Shown here in pieces: positions 11,901 through 24,300 of a stretch of DNA of 64,000 nucleotides. The notes under the pieces are model-generated. The model searched no databases. It saw only the letters and a list, made by a program, of their open reading frames with translations, and was not told the DNA's origin. How positions within the stretch are numbered: the first letter of the stretch is position 1; the number at the start of each line of letters is the position of its first letter. The DNA comes from Microcebus murinus (taxonomy: Eukaryota; Chordata; Mammalia; Primates; Cheirogaleidae). The stretch lies in contig NC_134107.1 in the NCBI RefSeq assembly GCF_040939455.1, positions 15,997,537 to 16,061,536 of the forward strand, read 5' to 3'. A program made the translations under genes and the position numbers.

Positions 11901-14900
11901 CCAGGGAGACTTGATGATGATTTCTCACCCCAGTACCTGGCAGCAAGGTGACAGCCTAAGGCCTGGGACCCCACCCATGGTGTCTTCTCCTGGCCCAGCT
12001 CCTTCGGGAGGGTCTGGGGGCATGGGGAAGACCCACCTCCTGGGGCCTGCTCCCAGCTCCCACCAGGGGGCAGTGCTCCTGCCTGCCCAGCCCTGCACCT
12101 GCCTCCCCCCTCACCATCTCTGAGGCCCCCACCCCAGCTGATAAGTAGCTGAGATCCCGGTGACAAAAGCCACCTTTGTTCCCCAAACTGGACTGGCAGG
12201 TTTCCACACCCAACCTGGTCAACCAGGAAATACTCCCATCCCCAGAACACATACAGCCCAGGCAGCTCAAGAACTCAAGGCAAGGTCTGGAGAGAGGGAG
12301 GGGGGAGCCTGCAGGTGGGCCTCAGACACGCATGAAAACGTGGGGCCGACAGGTGGGAGAGACGCAATGCCATGTCAGGAAAAGGACAGCACGGCTGGTG
12401 GGCTTATCCCTAGGCTCTAGGACCCAGGGAGGAGGTATTTGCCTATGGAACACAGAAGGGTATGATGGAAGGAGCCTGCCCTGGGGTCAGGGGATCTTCG
12501 CTTTGGCCCAGCTCCGTGCTGACTTGCTTCATGCCTTTGGGAGGTCACACACCCTCTCTGTACTTTGCCACTTTGCCGACCACATCTGGGTTGCCACCGC
12601 TGTGCAAGGGCACCCTAAATGTCTGCCCTATGGGGTTCCCTCTAAAGGTTTAGGATTTAGGTCAAATAGTCAATAGCTGAGTCCTATGCACATTTGGGTG
12701 ATGGTGTGTGTACACTTTTATCTCCCAGTTGCAAAGGGCCTTTTCCTGCTTTGATATTCCAATATTCTCAGATGCTTGAGGACATGGTATTCAGTGTAGA
12801 GCTAGTGATGAGCAGTACTTAGGAGTGCTGAGCTGGCAGCACCTGACCACACTTCCCCCACTGTTACTGGTTGCAATGAAAACCAACGAGAACAGCCCAT
12901 GGAGTCCAGGCCAGTCATTACCCTGTTGAGGCCCCAGTGACTATGCCCGAGCCCTCCTTCTAGAAAACAGCAACCCGATGGTGGCCGGCTCCCCTCTCAA
13001 GTCCTCCAGGCAACACTGCTCAGTCAAAGCTGTCCGGCCTAACCACTTGTGGGCCACTCAAAACACACCCCTCCCCTCCCTCTGTTGGGCTGTTCCCAGT
13101 TATGGAAGGTCCAAGTTTTCATTTCTGTTGCTAAAATATAAAACTGAGACAAAAGATGAGAGCTGGCAAGGTGGAAGGGGGTTGGTTGCGGGAGGGAGGG
13201 GATCTCCGCAGACACCATGGTGAGAAGCAGTGTTTTCTCGGGAGTGCCAACCCAGGAATCTTCCAGCAAGACAAGGGTCTGGTCTCTACGGCAACCGAGG
13301 CCTAGCTGGGGCGACGCCCACTCTCCACCGCACAGCCCCCCTCTCTCTTTAGAAACCCCCTGCTTGTGTCCCTGAATAATTCACAGGATCTTTTGTTCCC
13401 CCACCCCAAACCTTTCTCTTCCTCCCACTTCTCCCGCCCTCCCTGGTCTTCCTTTTTCCGTGGGAAAGTTGCTGGAAGAGGTCATGGGCAAAGAGGGGAG
13501 GGAGGGCTGGGGCCCTGCAACGACAGAAGGTCGATGGCAATGCCAGACAAAGGGAATCAACATGCTAATTAAATGGCCAAGAGAGGCTGGAGGAGAAGGT
13601 GGGATGGGGGTGAGGGAGGAGGTTGGAGGTGAAAAGGGAAGGGCTGGAAGATTCAGAGGGGTAGGCAGGGGCCTCCCTTGTCAAGAAAACAGAGATGAGG
13701 GAGAAAAAAAAAAACGCAACTTGTTTCTATAGCCCCTTTGAAACTGCACTGCCCAGACCTCCACCCATTCTCTATTGGCGGGTAGAGGGAACAAAGAGGA
13801 GAGAAAAGGCCGCCTTCCACTCACTCCTCGGGATTCAAAGCCACCTGTGTGCCTATCCCTCAGTGATGGCATGAGGTCACTTGGCACTCGCCAAGGGCGC
13901 CGGAGACAAGGTGGGGTGTTGGAAGCTGCTCAGCTTTGACTTCAAGTCAACAACTATGCAGTACATATTCATTAGTACCTGTTAACAATAACAATAATAG
14001 CAGCAAAGACTGATTGAACTCTTACTGTGTGTCAAGCATTGTGCTAAATCTACACAATGACCATGTCATGTGATCCTCATGACAACCCAAGAAGGAAGAT
14101 CCTATTACTATCCCATTTTACAGATGAGGAAACTGAAGCCAGAGGAAACTTGCCCCAAGTGACTCAGCAAATAACCTGGGTTCAAGCCCCGGCGGTCCTC
14201 GGTTCGAGAGGCCATGTTCTTATCTAGCACGTGAGCCTCTCTTCTCCATGCCAGCCATCACCCCAGAATTCGGTTAGAGGCCCCCAGGATGCTGCTGTGT
14301 GATGGCATGGGTGGAGAAATTCAGCAGGGGCGCAGGTTAGATGCCCACTCCCCTCTCCCAGATGCTTCTGGCAACTGAGGGGAGGTCATGAAAATCCCAT
14401 GCATCTGACCAGCATTTTGCCATTTGTAAATCGCGTTTACACACCACAAGAAGCCGGGCTGTAGCCAAAAGAACAGCAGACTAGAGGGCTGAAACCTGGG
14501 TTCTCATCCCTACTGTATAACACGTGAGCTATGTGGCCCTCCTTGGGGAGTTAATTCTGAGCTAAGTGCCTGTGTCTAACCTTCCATCACAGAGTAAGGG
14601 AATGCAATAATCTAGTAAACTCCCACGGGGCAAACTCTCTTAGTGAAGTTTTGCACAGTGGCTCCGTGGGGCAGGTAAGTCCCTTGGGTCTGGCAAAGAT
14701 TCTGTGGCTCACTCCAGTGGCAGAGAGAGGCAGGATTAGAGGCCTGGCCTCCGGATCTCTGGACTCCCGGCCCAGTACTCCTCCCACTCTGCGGTGTGCC
14801 CTCCTTCTTTTCTCCTCCCAGCTGCAAACTTCTGTGTACAGAGACCCAGCTGAGTACGATGGCACTCTTCTCAAGGCAGCCTGAATTTTCAGACTCAGGT

Positions 14901-17900
14901 GCCCAACCGAAATCTAAAACCATCCTGACCGTCTGGGGTTCAGGGACTAAAAGCAGATCCCCCGGGAAAAAGAAAGGGAAGACTGGGTGGGTGTGAGAAT
15001 GAGGAGAAACCAGGGGCAGCAGGCACCGCATTGACCTGGGTCGCTTCAATTTTATGATCCGCAAGATCAGGAACAACAGAAAAAGCAATACGAACAGGAC
15101 CTACAACGTCACCAGGTTGTCATAGGAATAACAGACAATCAATACATGGCAAGTGCCAGCACGTAGGAAGTAGTCACTAAGAATGGGCTGCTATTTCAAT
15201 CTGGAGTCGCCCCTCTAGCTTCCAAGAGACCAGAGGAAAGGGACTAACCCTCGTTTGGCACCTGCTTTGTGCCCCGCCCCGTGGTATGTGCTTGGTGGGG
15301 GAGGAGCACAGCAGAGTCAGAATCTGGGCTCTGGCACCAGACTTCCTCCAGTCTGAATCCTAGTGGACACCACTGATTAGCTATGTGCCCTTGCAAGGGA
15401 ACCTCTATTTTCCTCATCTGGAAAGTGGGATAGCGCCTACTTCATAGTTGTTGCAAGGATTAAATGAGGAGATAAAACCCCCAAACTACAACACAGTGGG
15501 AGCTCAATTAGTGTTGCTTATTTATGACTCACTATGCACAATCTTCTTTAAACCTCACGGCAACCCCAACATGAGAAATATTGCCGGCATTTGCAGACAA
15601 GAAGTTGGGACTCTCTAATGTCAGGGATCTAGCCCCAAATCACATGGCTAGTAAGAGGAAAAGTCTCAATCAGATCGCTGGGACCCCAGGTCAAACCCTC
15701 CCTCATCCACCACACACCGTGCTGCCTGCACCTGCACCAGGGGCCAACACAAGGTAAGATGGGGCTTCAGTTTTGGCAGCCCCTCTTTCCACTGACCCAG
15801 AAGATCAGTCATAGCCTCTCTCTGCAATGAGTAAATGCTCTGAGGCAGCCACGGAGGCACCTACCCAGAGGCGATCAGCACCCGGGACTGGGCGATGGCC
15901 AGCCGCTGCAGGTTGGTACGATTCAGGGTGGCCAGGGCGACCCTTCCCGTAGTCTTGCCGTTGGCTCCTGGGGGGCTGGCAGGAGAGCCCGCAGTTGCCC
16001 CAGCCGGCTTGCTGGAGGTTTGTCGCCGGGTCACCTGCGATGGGGCTGTTTTCACCGGGCCTCGAAGGGTGCCTGCGCTGTCCAGTGCCTTGGCCCCGGG
16101 GCCTGGTGGGGGAGGCAGCTTGACCACTCCGGAAGGGGGCATGTTCTTGCGGGTCGCCGGGGGCTGCAGGGGCCCAGAGCTGCCATGGACCACGGCCGCC
16201 TTAACACTCATCACCAAGACACACTGTGGACAGGAGCAGGGGGGCGCAGGGGGCGAGGTGGCCGACCCAGGGCTGACTGGCCAGGACTGAGCCTTAGGCA
16301 AGGTGCCCGTGACCATGGGGTAGATGAGGTCGAGGCGCCTGCGCACACGGCGCTGGCGCTGGGTCTGCCGGTTGATCTGGCCCATGGTGCTGAAGTCGAT
16401 GACGTAGCTGAAGCCGATGGAGGTGAGGTCGATCCAGGGGTGCTGCTTCTCATACGCGTGCTGGATGGTGATGCCCACTTCCATGTCGTAGGGCGTCCAA
16501 GAGCCGTTGTCGTTCTCCCACTCCCACACCACGCCCTTCCCGGGGGCTGAGGACGGGTCGTAGTAGTTGCGGCGGACTGGGCGGAGGGTCCCTGCCGGAG
16601 TGGGGCAGAGGAGAGGTCGGGGTCAGCATGAATAACCCTGAATGGCATTACATTAACAGGTAAACATGCAATAAGTCCTACTGTGTGCCGGCCACACTGT
16701 CCGTTGAGGTGTCGGCTCTGAAAGAGACGCCTCCCTGCCTTTAAGACGTCCAACCAGGCTGGAAGCAGGTGACTTACAACATAAAGGACCTGGGAGGCAG
16801 CGCCGGGCAGCAGGGAGTACCTCCTGGTTTGGAGCCGGAGCACCTGGGTTTGCCACCAAATTCACTCACTTACTGGCTAATATAGAACCTCAGCCTCCTT
16901 TTCTCCCCTGGGAAACAGGACAGTAACTACTTTCCAGGGTTTTCGTAAAACTTACCCGTGACTCACTTAATCATTCAACAAACATGCACTGGAACATGGC
17001 GGGTACTGGATTTCCCGTGCACCCTGTACGTTGCACTGGGGCATATAAAGCCCTTGACACATATAGTACATGCTCATAAAGATCATGTTCCTTCTCCTCT
17101 GTCCCTCTAAATGCCTCTGCACCAAGCATTATGGAGGAAAAGAACACAAGGCCGTGGATGCCCGGAAGACAGAAGGAAGACTCTGTCTCCTCCCCGCCCC
17201 CCCTCCCCACCGAAGGCCTCCCAGAGACAGTGGTGATGGAGCTGACTCTGTACATTTGTGGGTATGGTACAAAAAAAAATTGGTGTGTTATTGTGAGAAG
17301 AAGGGAAATCAAGTTGGAAGACCTCTCCCATATTTCCCAACTTTAAATCTTATATCAACAAAAATGCCATTCTCAGTGGTCATGAGAATAATTTTATATT
17401 TATCTAACATCTTTCTTTCAAGAAGCTCAAACCCTCCTAAAGATAGGAACATCTTAATTTTAACAGTCTCACTGCAGGGACAGGGCAGAGGCTAAGGTTA
17501 TTACAGGGGTTAATGGTACAGTAGACTTGAACCTGCAAGGCTACAAGGGAGCTAAGCCTGTAGCTGTTGCCCCCTCTTTCCTACCCCAAACTTGAGCCAG
17601 ACCCTGCCCAGACCAGGGCTCATTTCATGTTATCAGCACCAAGGCTAAAGATGCCTGGCTCAAGGCATGGTGGGGAGGGCTCCAAGGATGCCAGAATCTC
17701 TGCATCTGTCGGCTTAAGAGCTATCCATCAAAGTGGTGGGAAAAGGCTCCCCTTCCCCGGCCTCTGACCCACCCCCTCCCCCAAGCCAGAGGGAGACACC
17801 AAGACTGGGGACAGAATCCCATTCAAGGGGGGAAGAAAAGGAACAATGGCTATTCAGGCCTTAGCCAGGGTCATAACCCGCCCCCCACCCCATCTCCAAG

Positions 17901-18351
17901 CCCCTTAATGACCCAAAACATCAACATTCAGAGGCACCAGGGAGAAGCAGAACAATCCCCTATTCATCGCCAGGGCCTCTGCTGGGGGACACGGGGGTAC
18001 CAGGATGGGAGGGTGGCGGCAATAGTTCCCGGGTTTGCCTCTATTTCCTTCCTAAGCAGCCAGCTTGCTGGGGAACAAAGAGTGCGGCTTTGGGTCCGAC
18101 AGGGGTGGTTCTGTCCCTTCCAGCTGCGTGATTAAGCCTCAGTTTCCTCGTCTGTTTGGGTCCCGGGTGGCTACTTCAAAGGGTGGATTTGGGGATTAAA
18201 TGAAGAAATGAATATAAAACTCTAAAATAGCACCTGTCACCATGGCAAGAGCTCAATAAAAGTTGCTGATTATTATTGTAATTTATTTTCTATTACATCT
18301 AAGCAGGATGAAAAAATCATGGGGAAAGTTTAGTTCAAGGGAGGTGGGCAT

Positions 18352-18384
<33 letters not shown>

Positions 18385-21300
18385 AAGTTTCTATATAACT
18401 CATATTTGCACAATCTTTATTACTTACAAAGCACCTCACATATTCCACATAACCACGTAATCTTCCTGGCAATCCTATGAAACACCTTTTACAGAAGAGG
18501 AAATTAACTTTAGAGAATTTAAATGGCACTATTTTATATTCTTTCCAGGCTAACAGGGACAATGCACTTAACCAATTCTCACAAATATGCCTAACAGGCA
18601 TTTTTTTTTTAATAATAGTGTTATCAATCCTGTAGATGCCTGAGAGTCGTCCCAGAACTTCTGGAAACTATGTCACGGCTCTGTAACATACATTTCCAGG
18701 TCTGTCTTTCTCTATCCCCTCATTTTCCTGCCAGAGGCCCCTCTTATCCACAGGCAATCTCTCCAAGTTCCCTAAGAGTCTCTCCAACAATTCTCCAGGT
18801 CTCTTCTACTGAAATGTCCTCCTTTGCCATTTCTGCCTGCCGAAATTAGCCTTATCATTCAGGTCCTGTGCCATTCGCCATCCATTCCTTGAAATGTTCA
18901 CCCCAGCCCAGGCCCCACCCCCAGGAACCGGAAGTGCATCTCTTGTCCAAGCCTGATGGGCACCAGTGTTTTGGCACTTTTCATGCTGGGGTGCCTAAGT
19001 GGGGGCAGGGATACCACCATGGAGCTCTTTGCATGCCACTGCCTAATGCAGTGCCTGGCCGCCACAGGGCTCCATCAACATTGCTGTGATTGATGGAAGA
19101 CTTCTGGCCACTTTGATATTTAATCCTTTATCACACACCACTGAGTACCCATTAGCTGCTATGAGGAACACAAAGATTCAAGCATTCCTGAAGTAGCTTG
19201 CCGTCTAAAACAAGGTTAGAAGACAACTGTGCAAATGACTATGAGGCGGAATGTGCCACAAGCAAGATGCCAACGAAACACAAGTTGGCAGGAAATCTGA
19301 CCACATCCCCTCCCTGCTGAAATCTCTTCCATGACTTCCCCTTAGGTCAGGCCCGGCATGCCCTCCACCTGCCAACCTCTGTGGCCCCTCACTGCTAACG
19401 CACTCTGCCCAGATTTGACCCCACTGGACTCTAGCTTCTCCTAGTTGCCAGGTTTCTCTGATTCTGGGCCTCATCACCATGCTGGTTCCTTCCCCAAGAC
19501 ACTCGGGCATCCTCTTTGCTGCTTATGTACAGATTAAAGCTCATTTCCTCAAGGAAGCTTCTCTGGGTTGCTCTGACCAGGTGAAATTTCTGTTCCCCCT
19601 TTTTTTTTTCATAGCACTTATCTCAATGGGCAGTCACACATTTATTGGTGAGGCTAATTTGATGACTACCTATTTATCTCATGAGATTCCCAGTCCCAAG
19701 AGAGCAGACATCGAGGTGTTTACTCATGGCTGTACCCCCGTGCCTGGCATGCCGAAGGGCCCAATAAATATTGATTGAATAAAAGAAGCAATGACAATTT
19801 GGAGAGCATTTCAAGGTTTAGAGAACATTTCAAGAAACAGATGACAAATGGCATAGAATCTGAATACTAAGGAGACTTTCAATAGGCAAAATGACAGAGG
19901 ACAGCATTTCAGAAGAAGGGGGCTTATGGATAGTTGGGGGGCATCAGAGAACTCTGAAGGAATGTACAAGGATAGAAGTGGCCTCCGATTGGCAGGACAG
20001 AGGAAAATATAAGGTAGAGAAGAAGATAAGCCTGGAAAATATGTTATGCCCTGTGTGTTCTGGAATGCCAAGCTGTGACGGATTTAATTTGTAGGCAACG
20101 AGGAGCCAGTGGAGTTTGTTAAGCAAAGAGCGACAAGACCAGAGCTACTCTGTTAATTAGTTCCAGGTGAGTGGAAGGGTGCTGGCAGGGAAATGAAAAG
20201 GTGACAGAATAGAGAAACTCTACAGAGAAAAAATGGGTAGGACTTGACCATGAGTTGCTGAATGCTTTCCAAATGAGGTTCTCAGACCACCTCCTTCAGA
20301 ATCTCCCGGGGTGTGGATCAGCAATGCCCTCAAGAAACAAGCAGGTGCATCTCCAGGGTTTGGGCCTGGGACCTGCACGTGAGTGACCACCCTGGCTTTC
20401 CACCATGCACACTCAAGTTTCAACTCTTGAGCCACATGGCCTGCACACCTGTACATACTACACCCCCAAATAAGACTCTGAATGACAGAACGAATCAAAG
20501 AATCCAGAGGCTTTGGCCATGGGAAAGTGGCAAAATGGTGTCACCATGAACAGGCAGAGAGATGTCAAGAGGAAGAGCTGGTTTTTGGAGGGAAAGTTGT
20601 TGAGTTCAGTTCAGCCCTAGAGGGGAGTTGGAGACAGGAAGCAGACCTCAGAATCAAAGTTTTGAGACAAGAGAGATGGTGGGATTTCCTTCTCTGATTA
20701 TTTTCAGAGGCCACCCTATTTGGAATGTGCTTGTCCTGGGCTTTTCCAGATCAGGCCCATAAACTAGATAATCTGCACAGCCATCCAAAAAAAGAAAAGA
20801 GCCTCTAGTAGGAGTAGGATAGGGATAGAAGATGTTCATAAACTAAAGAGGAAGAAAGAAAATCAGCTTTTCCCAGCAACTCAGACACCTGCATCCCAAA
20901 GCACCCAACATGTTTTGGCTCCTGGGATATGGCAGGTAATGACCTGAGGTCTCTCGGGCATGTCACCCACATCTATGTCAGCAACTCCCTGCTGTAAGAG
21001 CGTGGACACAGAGCACTGTGTCCAGGAAATCCCAGGCCTCTTTTATCAGCATCCCCCATCCGTATCAGAATGTTCCCCAAGAACGGAGACTTGGATGTCC
21101 TATTATTGCTATACCCCACATGCCTGAAACAGTGCCTACACAGTTGCCCCATAGCTGTTCACTGATTGAAAAAGTAAAAACACAGGGCACTTCATTTGGA
21201 ATCTCAGCTTTGCCATGGATTAGCTGTAAACCCTTGAGGAACTTAATATCTTTCAAATTGTTTTCTTATGAAATGGGGGTGACCATAGTTTTTCATGGAG

Positions 21301-24300
21301 TGTTGGGAGGATTAAACAAGATAGCGTGTGCAATGTGCTTGGCATGGTGCAGATATACGGCACGTCCTGCACACTACAGTTATCATGTGGTCATCATGAT
21401 GTCTGCCTCCTCCACTCCTGTGCTTACACAGGGTAGTGGATACTGGGTTTGGGGGGGGAGTTGCTAAAAATTAGGCTTCTGTCAAACCATCTAATTAAAT
21501 CCCTTCTCTCTCCACCTGACACTTCTTGCTGCATTAAAAGACATGAAGGAGGCAAAACTTGCACAGAAAACTTGGGACTGGAAAGAACTCTCCCTCACAC
21601 CTAGAAGATTCTTATCTGCATCATCATGGGTGCAGGGGTCAAACCCATGCACCTGCCAATCTTCATGATGGGAGGAAGGAAAGAAGGAATCTTAAGGTTG
21701 CTCTTCACCCCACAGAGGAAAATGAGGCCTGAGCAGTTAAGGGACTTGCTCAAGGTCACATAGTAAGTGGTGAGTCTAGGATGAGAGCCTGAGTCATGTC
21801 TCCTCACTGCCAACCCCAGTCTTCCCCATCCTTCTCCTGGGGCCCTGGAGATGGTGGAGATCAGGTGTGTTGGAAGATACAGGAGAAAGTGATGCTGAAT
21901 AAAGCTCTCCAGTCACTGCCCTACGACAGAAAAGGGGCAGCCCAGTCAAGGTAAATGACAGCAGGTAGAGAGGAGCCACCAAAGCTTTTGGAAGTAGACA
22001 AGACCCAGTCCCCTCTAGCTCACCCTATCTTTTCCCTTCTTCTAGATTCTCTAGCCCAAAATGCCTAGAGGGGACGAGCACAGAATGCAAATGACTCAAA
22101 CCCCTAGGCAGTCTGTGCAAGAAGGGCCCAGGGCAAACAGAGGCGGCAGATGGGTGTCTGCCACCTCCCAGCCATCTCCCTGGAGACAGGCTGGATGAGG
22201 TCAGGAGCCCAGGCGAGTGGAGAGACTGAGGACTCACTCAGCAGTGGGGCAGGCAACTTCTAAAAAGACAAAGCTCCCATGTCAGGAAATGTCCCCATAC
22301 AGAAGAGGCAACAAAAAAGAGAGGAATCGCCTCTGGGCAGGGGACTTCCAGCTCTCTTTTGTTTATGGGGATGTTTCTGGTTCCCAGCTTTCAACTGTGG
22401 CTTGAGGATGGTGGGTAATTTAATTAAACATTGCAGGGGCTTGGCTGAGGTTGCCTGGGAGCCACTGGTTTAAAGTTCCTACCCTGTCATGGCCTCATCA
22501 ATGAGCTATATTGAGAGGAACTGTGTGTGTGTTGGTGGAGAAAGGAGAGGAGGGGGCTCAAAGCCCAGAAACTCGGAGATTCTATTCTACTTTGACAAGC
22601 GCCCTGACAAACCCAGGTTCCTGGGAATTTAGCCCAGTGCCTTCCGCACCCAGCACAGGGCCTGGCACGGAGGGGGAGAGGTGCTCAGCAGTGAGTGCAT
22701 GAAACCAAAGTAGTCTCAATGTAAAACGCACCCGAGGCAGTCTTTAAGACGATCCAGGGCTAGTTCTCTGCCTCTGGTCTAGAATCCAAGGAGCCTCCTC
22801 TTCTGGCTACACTGCCAACCACGAGGCCGTAGTCCACCAGTCCCCGGGTAGGAGTAATCAGACCTGGGGGAGCAGCTTCTGTCTTTCTGCATAGTTTACC
22901 CTTCACTTCTATTAAAAGGGTCCTTTAGGTCATGAATGCTCCCAGACACCCTGCCCACACTAGGTGCCCCCAAACACAAACTCCACCTTTGCCCTCCCCA
23001 AATGCGGGAGAGGGGCTGAGACCTTTACATCACTAGAGTGGTTCTCCATATGCTGCAGAGATTTGATCTGAAATAGAAAAGCTAACACCTGCTATTTTTA
23101 TTTTGAGCAGGACTGGAATTCCCTGTCAGGTGCCTTCACTGCTGGTCTTTGTGGTCCCACCCATGGCTCAGCTCCCCTAACACACAGACACCCTCCCCTC
23201 CCCCGCAGGACACCCCCACCCTCACCTCCACCACCTCCATCCAAGTTGCACAATTACATTCTCTCCCTCCCTCTCAGCCTCACTTAATCCTCTTTCTCAA
23301 TCTCCCCACATTTCCCTCCATTCTCTCCTCCTCCCAGTGTCTCTCAGCTCGGCTTCCCTCCCTTCCCCACCAAGGGTTAAGCCCCTCTGGATTCTAAGGC
23401 TTCTGGAATCCTTTCCCCAGAAAGCTTCCCTCACTGGGCCAGAGCCTGCAGAGTCCTTGGCAGAGAGGTTGTTGGGAATTACGACTAAAGATGGGGACAT
23501 GAGGGTGGAAAGATACCCCTTTCCCATGACAATCCTAATTAGCACACAGGATGTGGGGGCTTTCCAAGGAAGCGGAGACACCCTGCCCAGACAGCTGTTC
23601 TCTGAGCCGCCAGCCTGCTCTACTCGCTCCCCACCACACCTGCCTCTGCAGGCTCCGCGGCTACACTCTTGGGAAAGCCCGGCTAGAATTCCGGAAACAA
23701 CGGCCGCTCCCCACCCCGGTCGCTGAAGAGACTGCTGGAAAGACAGACTTGTCCCGGACCACCAATTAAGCATGGGCACACTGGACCAAGCAAAGACAGA
23801 CATGCAGCTCTGTCCTCCTCCTCCTCCTCCTCCCTCGGACCCCCTCCCCTCCCCCAGGCTCCCTTCCTGGCTCTGACCTGGAAAGATTGGTCAGCTGAGA
23901 GACCGGGTTTGTGGTGGCCATAGTGGCAACTCGATTCTCACGAAGAGACAGAGGAGTTTAGCGCTCTCATAGGCTACGGTTTCAGGAGGAAGCTTGGGGA
24001 CAGTCTCTCCTTAGGAATCTGCCTCCTGCTCCGCGGACAAAGAGAGCGGCTTCCCCGCCAGACATTCCGGAGCCCCGGCCCTCCCCCTCCTCTCTCCATC
24101 TGCTTGGCCTGTTGCTCCGGCACTTGGAGTGCACAGCAGAGGCGCCCAGTGCCGCGGCGCCCAGCGCGTTCCAGCCCCTGGAACCCCCCAACTCCGGGCT
24201 CCCCTCCCAGGACGCCCCGGCGCGTCCTTTACCCGAGTACAGCCCGAGCCTCCGGGGAATCCCTTGTTCCCTTGCGGGTTCCCACACCAGGACCCGCTGA

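Larger units (their letters stand above)
9774..15864 (-). other. DTX4: DTX4 intron 2
   Basis: 6.1 kb intron with L2 (9880-10440), several MIRs and a CTCF-like motif (12060-12073). 12680-13960 and 14230-15290 appear single-copy, with purine/pyrimidine-rich stretches at 13160-13680. No open frame here resembles a protein I know. Confidence 0.75.

Noticed and set aside
14160..14215. tRNA-like word 'ggttcgagaggcc' suggesting a B-box
   Set aside because: Lies at the end of an antisense MIR; no A-box or cloverleaf stems can be placed around it.
15895..16550. Plus-strand open frames opposite DTX4 exon 2
   Set aside because: Antisense shadows of the GC-rich coding exon; low-complexity and with no known domain.
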